Notes: generated from the letters alone by a model not told the origin. Positions 24,691-37,420 are shown, counted from the first letter of the stretch. The stretch: DNA of 64,000 nt from Rotaria sordida (GCA_905250125.1 CAJNOL010000720.1:44427-108426), one strand, 5' to 3'. Numbers and translations are program-made.

Positions 24691-26318
24691 TGGAGAACCA
24701 TGAATCATGTCATGAAGGAAGATATAGAGGAATATCTGATATATCGCGTTTCATCACGGGGAAAACGGAACGGATAAGACGAGATATAAAATTATTAACA
24801 TTAGTCTATAACTACTTTGAACACTTTGGTGATCAATTTAGAAAATATGCCTAATTCATCAGCTAGATGAGCATGTATTGAATATGATATTCGTAATCAA
24901 TGAGAAAAATTTCATATAAATGAGATACCTCTGAAGATATTCTAGAGGAAATTTTCGAATTATGGCGGTACTATAGGAAGCAAAAAATTCACTTTGAAAT
25001 GAGGAAAAACTAAATCTTAGAAGATACTTCGAGTGATCTCCTGACAATTTTTATAATATTAAAAATTACAAAAAAAATCGTGGACGTGAAAATAATGATC
25101 TCAGCATATATTCTTTCTCACTTCTTTAAATTCGAAAATAGCTATACAAAGATATCTGAATGAAACTGTCTTACAAATTGATCGCGTTTGAATTTGCACG
25201 ATTAGTTTCAAGAATACTTTTCATGGAATAGTTCATAGTAATTTTCTATGGTCGGTAAATTAAACTAACTTTTCTGACAAATATTCTAAAAGTTTTCTTA
25301 AAATTTCTGCGTTTGATAGTTTCTTAGGAAAAACATATTTTTATGAAAATACTTATTTTTCATAAAACTTGATCAAAAATCCTTGGAAACTCGAAGAAAA
25401 CTTGACTGAAAAATCAAGTACACAATTTCATGAGCTTGATTATAGATTCAGATTCCTCCATATCGAAAAATTTTGGCCAAACTTTATACAAAATCATGCA
25501 TTTCCTTCAACAGTAATTCCTGATGAAAAAATAAAATACACAAATTTTCCATTATCCTGTTGTCGGGTAACTGGCAACAGTCCGTTATCAGTTACTTAGT
25601 AGCGTGCCCATAACTTCCTCCCTAGATACTTCCAAAAAAATTACAAGGATCACCTAAGATAGTCTCTCAAAGTTATAGGGATCACATCTCAAAAGAGCTA
25701 AAATACCTGAAAGTATCTTATTGATCTCGGTGCGATCAGTGCTGTGACAGAAGCCAAACTGTTCGAACACTTCGTAAGATCGGAACTTTTACCAAACTGT
25801 CACACTCCAACTCTCTCCTGCTGCTTTTTTACGACTATTCGATAAGTAAAGCTGTTATTGATTTACGTTAATTAAGTTGTGTTTCAAAAATGGCACGTCT
25901 TAGTTCAAGTGATTCGCGCTAGAATCATCTTTGTAAGCAAAAACCAGGATGCGAGATAGAACTCTTTTAAACACATGAAACCATTTTTTACTTAACATGA
26001 TTCTTTAAATTATTTATAATCATTGATGGTTTATTAATAAACCAATGAAACCTAAAAAAATTCAGCATCTTCGGTAAAATCATAAATGGCTCTTCATGAC
26101 ACCATCTTGTTCTAGAGAGTAAGTAGGTGTGAAGTGATGTATCAGATAAGTAATATTCTTCTAATTCAGATCTATGTAATCTTAAGCAAACTTATTGTGT
26201 CGATTCTATTTAAATACGCGTTTAGTTTATAAAGATTTGAAAAAAGAAGGTATTGCTAACCATACGATTATTCTTATCTTAGATATCTATTCTATGCTCA
26301 TTTATATATCAATATATT
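24691..26318. other. Gene-free spacer upstream of the glycosyltransferase
   Basis: AT-rich with short ORFs only, none credible. The final 150 nt before the ATG at 26319 probably contain the promoter or 5' UTR; no clear motif. Confidence 0.35.
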
Positions 26319-27931
26319 ATGAACAGGAGAAGACAATATGCAATCGTTTATATTTGCTTACTTTTACTACTGTTTTTTATTCGACGGCGTCATTTCATGC
26401 CAAATGCCAACCAAAATCCAACCAGTGTTCCAAATAGATCTATGAGTGAGGAGTCTCCATATAATTATGGAGATTATATCAACATTGGTTTCAGTGAATT
26501 CGAATTCCTTCAATCCAAGCAACGCGAGATCGAACTTCAACAAAAATATGATCTGGCTGCCATATTACTTCATTGGCAACGATCAGCAAATGTTGTAGAA
26601 GCCGTAAATTATTTACTTGATTCTAATCTTTTCAAAGAAATTATCATTTGGAATAATAATCCAAATATAAATCTTGAAAAAACTATATTTAAAAAAAATA
26701 ATCATTCCTTAGATTCTATTCGTATAATCAATTCAAAAGAGAATCTCAAAGATGAAGCTAAATATCGTGCATGTGCTGAAGCAAAAACTATTGCTTGCTT
26801 CTATTCTGATGATGATTGGAATACATCATTCTATCTGAAAAGTCTTATAGCTGATTTTCGAACTGATCCTTATGTCTTGCATTCTGTTACTGATCCATAC
26901 ACATTCTATACAAATTTGATGTGGACCTATTTCGATAACAAAATCGATTTACATACTGGTTTTTCATGGATTGGTTGTGGAAGTATATTCTTACGTGAAC
27001 ATGCTCAACAACATCTTCAATATTTACAAATCTATTTGAAAAATCATCGTAGTAAGTGAATACAATTATGGAAAAATCAAATATAATAATATAATTTTTG
27101 TGACTAGGTTTGATTTATTTTAGTGATGTATTTTTTTCTATTTGGCTCAATGATATTCCATCACAATTCAATATGAATATTCGTCATTTACCTGCAAGTA
27201 GTACTGGTGTATCATTTTCGTCGACAGCGAAATTCTTACAATATCAATATGAAAGTTCAGTTTTAGCTATTCGTATTCTAGAAGATAATCTACGTCAAAA
27301 TCAATCGAATGATACAAATCATATAGGCTTTTCACGTCGACAAAATCGTCATTTTCCATATTATGTCAAATCATCAAGTCCAAAAGATGAATTTATATTT
27401 TATAGTAATATCGTTCCAATTGATATTGAACATATTCCATTCAATATTTCAAAAGATTATGAAAGAGGTACACGAAACAATCTACCAACAAGATCAAAAG
27501 TTTCTTTTTTCTTATCGCATACGACCTTGAAAGCAGTCGATGACGATCCAAAAACTTGTTGGCATCCTGGACGAAATGTACGTCAAGGAGAATTTTTTGC
27601 TATAGACTTTTTATATATTCGAACAAATCTATCATTTTCCCTTACCATTGGACATACATGGGAACTACAAAAGAATATCGATATAAAATTATCATTCGAT
27701 GGTTTATGGTGGATTACTTATCGATCATCGAAAGGAATTACAATAAAAAGTCAAAACTCGAGATCAAATAAACAACAATATGTGATTGTCTTCAATTCTA
27801 CTCAATTCAATGCTGGTTTTCACTCTTTTAGATATATTGCTTTTAATGCAAGTAGAATTTCTTCTTTGGGCGAATTTCAGGTATGCGATGTCAAAATTAT
27901 AACAAATAATACTGTTACAACATTGTATTGA
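26319..27931 (+). CDS. Type II membrane glycosyltransferase-like protein with F5/8C-like C-terminal domain
   Basis: Two exons, 26319-27051 and 27108-27931, give 518 residues. The N-terminus is a type II anchor (RRR, then YAIVYICLLLLLFFI, then RRR), pointing to a Golgi luminal enzyme. The luminal part starts with LAAILLHWQRSANVVEAVNY and KEIIIWNNNPN, a GT-A fold pattern seen in exostosin/GT64- and GT2-like proteins. The acidic metal-site motif SDDDW follows at residues 163-167. Then come YVLHSVTDPYTFY and FSWIGCGSIFLREH, probably the acceptor region. The C-terminal 160 residues (AVDDDPKTCWHPGRNVRQGE, FFAIDFL, FRYIAFNASRI) look like a discoidin or F5/8C-type sugar-binding domain. The substrate is unknown. 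Exon 2 could be misread because a second AG lies at 27124, but using it breaks the frame. Confidence 0.75.
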
Positions 27932-28036
27932 CATGTGATAGTTCTATTGTCAAATTCAGTTTGTTTTTCATAATAAATAATTTCTTTTTTCTCAGTGAAA
28001 ATACTAGATATTCATATATTTGCATTCTGTAATTAT
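27932..28036. other. 3' flank of glycosyltransferase gene
   Basis: Short AT-rich 3' region with candidate AATAAA hexamers near 27972. It ends with the left copy of the hAT MITE target duplication GTAATTAT (28029-28036). Confidence 0.35.
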
Positions 28037-28323
28037 CAGCAGTGTTCAGACTTCTGAAAAAGGAAATTTTGGAAGTTTCGGAAATTTCAAGCACTTGTGT
28101 TCTAAATTGTTTGGTATTTCTCAAAATTATATAATTTCCGAAATTTCTGAAATTTCCAAAATTCTATACGTAACGAAATTTCCGAAATTACAGAAATTTC
28201 TAAAACTTCTAAAATTTCTAATATTTCCAAAATATTTTCATGTGCTCTGCTATGTAGTTATCGAGTTGATGGAAGCTTCGGAAATTTCTGTAATTTCCTT
28301 TTTCGGAAATCTGAACATACCTC
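28037..28323. mobile_element. hAT-type MITE with 8-bp target duplication
   Basis: 287 bp, flanked by exact GTAATTAT at 28029-28036 and 28324-28331. The ends are CAGCAGTGTTCAGA at the left and, in complement, GAGGTATGTTCAGA at the right, followed by the matching block GAAAAAGGAAATT. The inside is built of repeated GAAATTTC-type palindromic motifs and has no coding capacity. It differs in sequence from the hAT MITE at 6709-7002. Confidence 0.75.
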
Positions 28324-28929
28324 GTAATTATCAATAAAGTATCGCTATATGAAGAAAACTTCGAGATTATCTTTGTTGGATAACGACAAAGAGAGAGAGA
28401 GAGAGCAGATAAGAGTACAGCATGTAAAATTGTTCACTGAAATAGAATAAAATCAAAAATCGTCTTCATATTTTGATCAACTTGGTCGATTTTTTTGTGA
28501 CTGATACAGAATGATTTATAACCTTATATTTATGAGAAAGGATATAAATATGATAATTTGCAATGACCTTCTTGTCTTGTTATTCATGGTAATTGCTAAA
28601 AAAAGTTTGTTATTGTAGTTTATGATGAAGTTCAAATGTGACACTCAAATAAGAGTGAGGTTCTAAGAAAAAATAAAGATGAGAGAAGAAATGAAGAGTA
28701 TGAAAATCAAAATAATTAATACATTCGAAGAAAAAGAACTCTTTCTGAATGAATTCATTTTGTCATATCATTTGACAAGAAAATGAAATCAATGTTTAAG
28801 AGAGATAATTTCTCAAGTAGTTTGAACTTCGAATTTAAACTCATAGTTTACTATTGAATTCCACAAGACAATTTATTTATTTCACTGGAAAAAAAACTAT
28901 ATGGTCCAAGTGAGCAAAAAATAAAGGAA

Positions 28930-29115
28930 GACGTCCAACATGACTAGTCCAAAATGTCCACAATACCCGTCAAATCTAGTCGGAAACGTCTGGCACACCT
29001 GTTATGACTAGTCACCTTTAGGAGAAATGTCCTTTAAACACATTTGGACTAGTCTCGAATGTCCTTGAACCCAGTCAAGTCTAGTCCGCTTTGTCCGTCG
29101 GCTCCGTCGAGACTA
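28930..29115. repeat. Cluster of degenerate repeats around GACTAGTC
   Basis: GACTAGTC or TCTAGTC(C/G) occurs about six times at intervals of roughly 30-45 bp, usually followed by an AATGTCC-like stretch. The core is itself a palindrome. No ORF. Confidence 0.5.
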
Positions 29116-30679
29116 GTTGGAGGACTAAAAGAAGAAGGTGGAAGGTGGATTTGAACATTCAACCCGATAGTATTCGAAACCTGACGGGCATCCTAATGGG
29201 AGGCAAGAACACTGGAATGAACAACTATTCTTAGTATTCCGGTGGATACTTATCAAAAAAAATTCTCGCCATTTTGAAAATGTATAGGATGTGTATTGTT
29301 TCTTTGACGAAGGTTTTTGTTCTGCTTGCGTGCAGTGTTTTTTTCCTTTATTTGCTGCAGTCATTATCGATGTGTTCTATAATTTAAACATCAAAAAAGT
29401 TCTATTCTTCCATTGTACACGGCAATATCATGTTCAAAATCGAACGCTCTTTCTAAAGTAAAAGAGGATACCATAGCATAAAGCATATAGTAAAGCATAA
29501 GCATCAAGACTTCAAATAGTTACATGTTTTTTTTGCATTCATTCTTGATGGGAAAGTAAAGACTCTGTTAGTTTATATAACTACATTCTTTGTACAAAAT
29601 AGATTATATTACTACTTCAATTATCATCTATGAAGAAGATGACAATATCTCATATGCTAGTACACAGTTGTGTACACATGGTAATTAGGTAAAAAAATCT
29701 TTTATCTATAATTTTTTTCGTAAATAGCCTCAGCAAGTAGTGTTTTCAGATCTGAAATCGTACTATTTCAATTGCCAAATTCATGTAATTTTTATGAGGA
29801 AGTTTGAGAACATAGTCAGAAACCTTTTCTCATTAGTTAGTTTCTCAGTAAGTTTTTTAATTTGACCCGAATAAATCGAATGTTCTTGAGTTACAATACA
29901 TATTCTACTATAGTTAGACGAAAATACTTTGTTTTTTCATTATGTATTTCGCAAATGAAGCGTTTTAGCTACTTTTTCATGATTTCGTATTACAATTGAA
30001 TGTTTCATATAATGGTACATATTATTGTTCACAACAGTTCAATAGATTATAATTCTATTTCAAAAGGAATAAAAAAATTAGAATGTTTTTTTTTTAAATA
30101 TCAAAAACAATACAACCATTTTTTCTTTCGTTATTAACTCGAATTTCTGTTGGTATTATAAACTTTACATTATGCAGATCTTTCGTTGTTCGCTTGCAAT
30201 GATTTGTTGAACTTATTTTGAAACAATCAAATCATTAGTGCATTTCTTCGAAACTGATCGTTCGTATTATTTCAAGAACTTTAATAATCATGGAAATTGA
30301 GAATGTCAAATGATTTTATAACTTATTATTAAAAATTATTTCTCTTGCTTTCTTTTTATAAGAATGTGATTTTTCGTCGCCCTGTATATGTTTACATTTA
30401 TGTGCTATCGAAATAAATTGAATATAAAGAAATTACTCTCATGACAAGACTCTCATGGTCTTCATATTGTTACTTTGTTTTTTTCTTCAATGATATTCAA
30501 TTACGTAGTATAGGATATTGTTACTATGAATACACTTTTCTAATATAAAATAAACATCTATTCCGTAGGAGCTTTCAATTCACTATCATCTTATATATTT
30601 ATATTTTATCTTGTGATTACTTGAAAAAAAACATATTGGAAAAGCCACGAAAAAATTCTCATAATTAGATTCTCACAGG
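29116..30679. other. Gene-free AT-rich region
   Basis: No credible gene. About 30378-30470 holds one copy of a repeat (TATGTTTACATTTATGTGCT, then ATCGAAATAAAT) whose inverted copy lies near 35315-35395. About 29130-29210 has a tRNA-like box B remnant on the minus strand that does not fold as a tRNA. Confidence 0.35.
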
Positions 30680-32145
30680 TTGCATTTTGTGGCCAAGTTT
30701 TTTCAATTTATATTTTTAAATTTATCATCAATATAGAAATAGCTTTCGAAAGAAAATCTTATTATATATTCTGAGAGAGGTGGAAATTTTCTAAAATTCC
30801 ATCTATTTATCTATTATATTGCATAGATTTGTTGAAAAATAATTTATATATAGTGAACACAGTCAAGCATTAGAAAATATCAAAAGTCAACATTTTTATT
30901 GTTTTTTCAATTATTAATTATATAGGAATAAAGTTTTGCAACAGTACCGAGCAACTCATAATGAATAGCCGCTTTTTGCATGTCGTTTTTTCATCATTTA
31001 GTATGTTTTTTAAAAAAACAAAAATATCCCACAAAAAAACTCTAGAATATACAAAGAAAATCTTATTTAATGTATGCACATTTTGTTTTAAAAAAAGACG
31101 AAATTCTGTTCAACCAAATTTCAACCATTCGAACAAGATCATTTTTTTGAGCAAATGATCAATTTGTTTTTTTCTATCATCAATCTAAGAAAATTCTATT
31201 CATTGATGAAAAATACCCTTCACCAGAACGTGTTTATACTACTAGTCGACACCAGGCAAATGGACAAGGAAATATGTAAATTAAAATATTAAACATTCAA
31301 AAGGATTTATGGCGTGATTAGATGTTTCCAAAAAGTGGTCTCACATCTCCAATTATACTTGAATCTGGTCAAACATTATCACACGAGAAATATCTTGAAG
31401 TTGTTCTTTAACATGCTCAATCTGAAGGCGAATGACTACTATTCAACAATTTCATCTATCAAGATAACAACGCTATAACTTCATACACATCAGAAAACAT
31501 TGATATTAGTGCTCAGAGTATTGCGCGTATTTCACATATAAACATAGGTGACTAACATATACTTCTAATTTATAGGACGCCATCGATAATAATACACAAT
31601 GAGATTAAGTTGAAAACCATGATTCATTAATCACTTAAATAACAAAAAAGAAATTTGCAGCATACCAAAAAGTAATCATGCTTGTAGCGTCGAAAATTGG
31701 TCGAACAGAGTTTCGACTATTTTTCAAACACAATGTGTACACATTAAATAGCCTTTTATTTGTACATTCTAGAGATTTTTTATGGAATATTTTTATTTTT
31801 TTAAACAAACGTACTAGATGATGAAAAGATGACATGCAAAAGTGGCTATTTATTATGAATTACTCAATACTGTTGCGAAACTTTATTTGTATATTATTAA
31901 TAATTGAAAAAACAATAAAAATGTTGACTTTTGATATTTTCCAATGCTCGCCTGCGTTCACTATATATAAATTATTTTTCAACAAATCAATGCAATATAA
32001 CAGATAAATATATTGAATCTTAGAGAATTTTAAGCTCTCTCAGAACACATATAAGACGTTGTGTCAAAAACTATTTTTATACTGATGATGAATTTAAACA
32101 TATAAATAGAAAAAAATTGCTCACAAAATGCATTTAGTATGTGTC
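30680..32145. mobile_element. Decayed mariner/Tc1 element with very long inverted arms
   Basis: The two arms, roughly 30680-31180 and 31625-32145, are inverted copies. Matching blocks include AAAATAATTTATATATAGTG and ATGTTGACTTTTGATATTTT with its complement. The 440-bp centre encodes relics of the transposase listed next. The exact ends are blurred; no clean TA or longer duplication is seen. Confidence 0.7.
31185..31560 (+). pseudogene. Mariner/Tc1-family transposase remnant
   Basis: Plus-strand fragments match the central catalytic part of mariner transposases: ILFIDEKY (first catalytic Asp), then PKSGLTSPIILESGQTLS with KYLEVVL, then YQDNNA (second catalytic Asp). Several in-frame stops separate them, so the copy is dead. 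It lies at the centre of the long inverted repeat. Confidence 0.65.
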
Positions 32146-33897
32146 ATGGATGAAGAAAATAGAAATGTAGTGACATTTTAGTCAAATACAAGAATAAATA
32201 GATCTATCATCAACTTTAATATTAACTGACAACTTGACTGTAAAAATTAAAAATAATACCGAAATCTACACTCTGTGAATATTAACAGTATAATAGTATT
32301 TTATCGTAACAATCAAGAATGCCTTAGATACTATTCAATAATAATTTAAAAGGATCAAGCCAAATCAACATTGGTAAATGAAAAATCATCTCTTTTATTA
32401 TCGATGGAAAATAGAAAGACGTATAAATTATCCTGAAGATGAACTCCTGAAATTAGAGGAATCAAGGTTCTTGTTGATTGAAATTCCATTTCTGAGATAT
32501 ATGAACACACACTTGAATATTCATTTAAGCGTGTTTCTGGGCATGTTGAACTCTTTAGGCATGTCTTTTATTCCATTTTGTGACAAATCTAACGTAAAAA
32601 CCTGAAATCACATTCCAAATAACTACAACTAGAGTAAGGCAGGTTTTGTAGTACTTGGAAATCTGCTGGCTAGTCTACATTCTGAGTAAAGAAACCTCAA
32701 ACAATTCTGTTTGAAATGTAAAAAGAATTTATTATTCAAGTACGTAGAATATTTTCGATCAGGATTTGTATATTTTTCAAGAAATTAGCTATAAAAGAGG
32801 ATTACTCAGCTTATCTTGACTCTCAATAGAACTCAACGAACGAAGAACAAAAAATTCATTCAGCGGTGCTATTCGAATGGTTCTGATAGCTTGTCAGTGA
32901 CTACAGATGGATGATACTAATGGAAAAAGAATCTTTGAATGCTTTTTCTTTTTTTTTGAAATTAGTGATTAATCAAACTATTGTTGTTGGCTAGAATATT
33001 ATTTTTCTGGAAGTAGTTTAGTACACTTAGTGGTGCAAGTGATAAAGAAACACGTATACTCTTGACGAAATTGAAATGAACAATGAAATTTCATGATCGT
33101 AAATCAAAGCTCTTATGAGATGTATTTATCTAGTTAATTTGAGAAAAAGTCTGAATAACATTTTACGATCGAATCTTTTTCTTTATTATCCAATTGAATC
33201 AATAGTGATATATAGTTTTTCAAAGAAGTTCAGTTGAGATATTTTCTTTCTTTAAAAAAAAGTATTTCTATGCATTTATCAAGTTGTAGTAAATCTTTGA
33301 CCGTTGAAAATCAATCAACGAGAATGAGAGAAGAGTAATGCACTATCAATGTAATAAATCCATAGATTGACTATTGATCAAATAATTTTTTTTAGTTACG
33401 CATTTATATAGTTCTAGGTGTTCGTATTCTAAATCAACTCTTAACCGTTCTATAATACTGTGTTTTTTTTTCTTTTTCTCTTAATAGTAAATATTTCGAA
33501 GCATAAGTGTAATTCAACATAATGACGTAGAAGATAATTCTACCGATAGCTAATGAAAATATTCCATGATTTATTTCAGCACAAAAACAAATAAAAGAAA
33601 ATCTGAAAGCAAAGCGAATTGGTATAAACGTGATATATGTTTTCGTGTATATAAATATGTACATAAGACTGTCAATAAAACGGTTGATTGCATTTTTTCT
33701 CTAAAAGTGTACCGTTGAAAATAAATGCAAGTAATATGTGAAGAACCAAATTTTGATCGAAAACAAGGCATTTGCATCGCATTAAATCCAACTTAGTAAG
33801 AACGAACAAGACGTAAATCAAAGTAATTCATCGTAAAGCTAAAGAAAAAATTGTATCACAAACATTTTCTCCTAAATAACATATGACATTATTCAAA
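32146..33897. other. Gene-free AT-rich region
   Basis: Short ORFs only, none convincing. The last 100 nt precede a signal-peptide exon and probably contain its promoter or trans-splice site. Confidence 0.35.
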
Positions 33898-35086
33898 ATG
33901 CCCAGAATCAAAATATTTCTACTTCTATTAATCTTATCAATTCCAGGTAAACATCAATATTTCCATCAAAATTTTATTTAAAATTAGAGATATCACGCTT
34001 CTTAAAGAGCGTGAAAATCCTAGACAATTAATTTCTAGATATTCCCTCAGGTGTTTAGAAATATCTTTTCTTTCATTTCGTCATAAATCACTATGTGTTC
34101 CTGAGTTCTGAAAAAAAATGAAGAACCTCATAGAAAATCACTAAGGAAAAGAAATTTCAAGTATGATTTCTAATTCATAAAAACTCAGTGTATGGTTTCT
34201 GTTTTTAAAAACCGCGTATGATGTCTAGATTCTCATTCGAAGCAAAAGAACTCAACATTGAAATTCTTCTCTAACATGAATAAATTTAGTAATCGATGGT
34301 CGAGCTCTCCGAAAGCGACGACAGGCTACGGGGAATACGTTAGGCCAAGATGTGAATAATCTTATTTCGGGTGGCTACAATATTATTCGTAACCGTGGGG
34401 TTCCTGCTGTCAGTTCTGTTAACAACTCATTGTATCAAAATTTCGATCGATACAGACAAAATTTCAATCAAGGTATTAATCAGATTGGGCAAAATTTGGA
34501 TCAATACAAACAAAATTTCAGTCAAGGTGTTAATCAGATTGGTCAAAATTGGAATCAATACAGACAAAATCTCAATCAAGGTGTTAATCAGATTGGTCAA
34601 AATTTGGATCAATACAAANNNNNNNNNNNNNNNNNNNNNNNNNNNNNNNNNNNNNNNNNNNNNNNNNNNNNNNNNNNNNNNNNNNNNNNNNNNNNNNNNN
34701 NNNNNNNNNNNNNNNNNNNNNNNNNNNNNNNNNNNNNNNNNNNNNNNNNNNNNNNNNNNNNNNNNNNNNNNNNNNNNNNNNNNNNNNNNNNNNNNNNNNN
34801 NNNNNNNNNNNNNNNNNNNNNNNNNNNNNNNNNNNNNNNNNNNNNNNNNNNNNNNNNNNNNNNNNNNNNNNNNNNNNNNNNNNNNNNNNNNNNNNNNNNN
34901 NNNNNNNNNNNNNNNNNNNNNNNNNNNNNNNNNNNNNNNNNNNNNNNNNNNNNNNNNNNNNNNNNNNNNNNNNNNNNNNNNNNNNNNNNNNNNNNNNNNN
35001 NNNNNNNNNNNNNNNNNNNNNNNNNNNNNNNNNNNNNNNNNNNNNNNNNNNNNNNNNNNNNNTGGAAAGCAAGACAAAAGAGATAA
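33898..35086 (+). CDS. Secreted Gln/Asn-rich 18-residue tandem-repeat protein, interrupted by assembly gap
   Basis: Exon 1 (33898-33946) codes MPRIKIFLLLLILSIP, a signal peptide. Exon 2 starts at 34290 and continues VIDGRALRKRRQATGNTLGQ, so a furin-type RKRR site follows directly. Then come imperfect 18-residue (54-nt) repeats of the form QNLDQYKQNFSQGVNQIG, with at least three full copies before the gap at 34619. After the gap the sequence reads WKARQKR and stop, if the gap length is exact, which is unlikely to be certain. The product is probably an extracellular repetitive protein. The repeats are amphipathic, with Q/N/Y-rich positions every few residues. The true C-terminus and repeat number are unknown. 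I do not recognise a family. Confidence 0.6.
34619..35062. other. Assembly gap (444 N)
   Basis: The run of N falls inside the 54-nt tandem repeat of the secreted protein gene. The assembler probably could not resolve the array, so the repeat count and the reading frame past the gap are unreliable. Confidence 0.95.
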
Positions 35087-35596
35087 TTTTAAAAAATCGA
35101 CTTTATTTTTTAGAGCTTGTCTAGGAGGATCCTTACGTACTACTAGAATTATTCTCCAACAAATTAATGTAAGATAAAAAAATAAATATACAAGATGATA
35201 AAGAATTTCAAGCTCTATCATCCTATATATTTACCTTTTCTTAGAAAGGTAATTATGCAATGATGAAAAATTTTAAAAACAAATTTTGATATCAGTAACA
35301 AAATCAAGTCCGTGAGTGTCTCGCCATGAGAGTACTTTCATTATACTCGATTTATTTCGATAGCACATAAATGTAAACATATATACAGGACGATCGAACA
35401 CTTTGAGCGCGTTCAAAATATGCAATTATTTTTTTTTTACAAAAATGACGATATATTTAAAATATGGACTACAGCTATTTCCTTTTCGGTCTGTATATGA
35501 GAACAACTGTTTATTAAATGGCAATGAAAGATTTAAATAAGATCTAAAGTCTGTAAAAACGATAAAAGTTCCGGTAAATATCGAAACAAATAAATC

Positions 35597-36892
35597 CTCT
35601 CCCCCAACAGAATAGAAGCCCAATCTAAAGGTTATAACTTTCCAGTCATATTAGAAGCCCACTCTGTCCAAAATGAGCACAAAATAAATAGTTTTAAAAA
35701 TTGGATAAATTAATCCACTACTTCTTACCATTTTATTGTATGTGTCAGTTTATATGTCTAATTTTCTTTACGTTGCATATTTTTTGGCAATAGACAAACG
35801 AACATCTTTCAAATGTCAACAAATTTTTATGCACATGTGTTAATATAACATAATTGTCTAAGAACTATTGAATAGAAATTCCGATATGTATAAATTTGGT
35901 AGAAATAAAAACGTCGAAAGAAAAAATGTCAAAAGCATTATTGATGCTCCTTTCATACACACTAATCATATGTAAATGCAGGACATAGATCCTTCTGAAG
36001 ATTATTCATGCGGTGTTGATGAACAGGCGTGCTAAAGCTGCATTAATAGTACTTTCGACGTTTTTTATTTCTACCAAATTTATGCCATTCGAAATCAGAC
36101 ATTCAATAATATCATTCTGTTAGGTTTCTTTCTCTTACAACCAAATGTTGAGATGTTTTATTCGCTTAGCAGCAATATGAGCAAATGTTTTATTGAAGGA
36201 TGAGACTTTTGAGAAATCTAACTTATAAACAATACGAATTACACGATAACTTATTAGATTTAAAAACAAATGTTAGTGTGAGATGATATAATATGAATTG
36301 TTATAACATTTATTAAATTTGAGTTACCTATCTCTCAAGGAGTGGAAAACTTTTATTCTGTAGTCAAAGGCTTATTTTATATTTTTGAGGTGACAATTAA
36401 AATATATCTCGTTTCGCATCTGAATTGTGCATAAGCTACCATGATGAAGTCATCTAGCAGAACTATATCGATGTAGATCTAATAAAAGTCTCTTTTAAAT
36501 TCTTTCAAAACTCGACATGCCCAATATCAACATATGATTTTTAACGCAGTGTTTGATATCCACAGCAAGACCTACGAAATGTTGAGGGTAGATGAGTATG
36601 TGAATGTAAAACGTCATGTAAATAGCGCACTACTTTGCCGATTTGATAATATACATCCAATAAAGAATTAGTAATCACTTCTTAGCTTCTAAGAAATTAT
36701 AATAGGTATTCTGAAAGTTGTCAAACAGCTTGATAATTTCGATTTGTAAATTTTTAAGACCTTTTGTGCCTGTAAATCAATTAAATGCTAGCTGCAGTAT
36801 GAAAAAAGTTTATCGCAATAGAAGCCCATGTCCAAACTTCTAATTTTCAGAACAAATTAGAAGCCCAGTGGGTTTCTATTCTGTGGGGAGGG
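35597..36892. mobile_element. PiggyBac-like non-autonomous element (CCC/GGG-TTAA ends)
   Basis: The right end reads ATTCTGTGGGGAGGG followed by TTAA (36893-36896). The left end reads CCTCTCCCCCAACAGAAT preceded by a degraded TAAA. The motif TAGAAGCCCA repeats just inside both ends. CCC...GGG termini with TTAA are the piggyBac hallmark. No transposase ORF is found. A third end of the same family lies at about 40054 in inverted orientation. Confidence 0.6.
35885..36090. mobile_element. Hairpin MITE (about 205 bp)
   Basis: ATAAATTTGGTAGAAATAAA with ACGTCGAAAG at the left is matched by CTTTCGACGT with TTTATTTCTACCAAATTTAT at the right, giving terminal arms of over 30 bp. Nested inside the piggyBac-like element 35597-36892. 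Confidence 0.7.
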
Positions 36893-37112
36893 TTAATTAA
36901 GGAACTGAAGTATGGTGATAAAAAATTCGCTATGATGTTGAAAGAAAAAGTGATGATGATTGGAGTAAACGAATGTGTAGAGTTTTGCGAAATGATGAGA
37001 ACTTTTTTCACTAAGTAAAATATAAAATTTTGTAGGTAATTTCTCAGACAATCTACTGAAAAAAAAATTAATCTTATAGCTTCGAAAATGACGGGGGATC
37101 CTATGTTTTCGA

Positions 37113-37420
37113 TTACGACGCAGTTACGCGCAATCGCGAAAAAAAGTAGCAGTTACGCGTAGTTGCGAAGAAAAACGTAGTTACACGCAACTGTAACTGC
37201 GTCGTAGTTATTCGCAGTTGCGATGAAAATGCGTCGTAGCTGCGAAAAATCGCGACGCAATAGCGCCTAGATGCGATGAGAAAATCGCAGTTGCGCGTAA
37301 CTACGATGTTTTTTTCGCAACTACGCGTAACTGCGACTTTTTTTCGCAATTGCACGTAACTGTGTCGCAATTACGGGTCGCAGTGCAATCACCACTGGGG
37401 CACAACTGCGTCACAGTTGC
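37113..37420. repeat. Palindromic minisatellite (GCAGTTACGCGTARTTGCG family)
   Basis: About 300 bp of closely packed variants of GCAGTTACGCG and CGCGTAACTGC in both orientations, separated by GAAAAA or TTTTTCGC. It is far richer in CpG than its surroundings. It interrupts a sequence found uninterrupted at 40870-40985. Confidence 0.75.

Noticed and set aside
29130-29215. Minus-strand tRNA-like sequence with a box-B-like GTTCAAATCC motif
   Set aside because: The T-arm stem does not pair and no acceptor stem or convincing anticodon arm can be built; at most a degraded tRNA-derived fragment.
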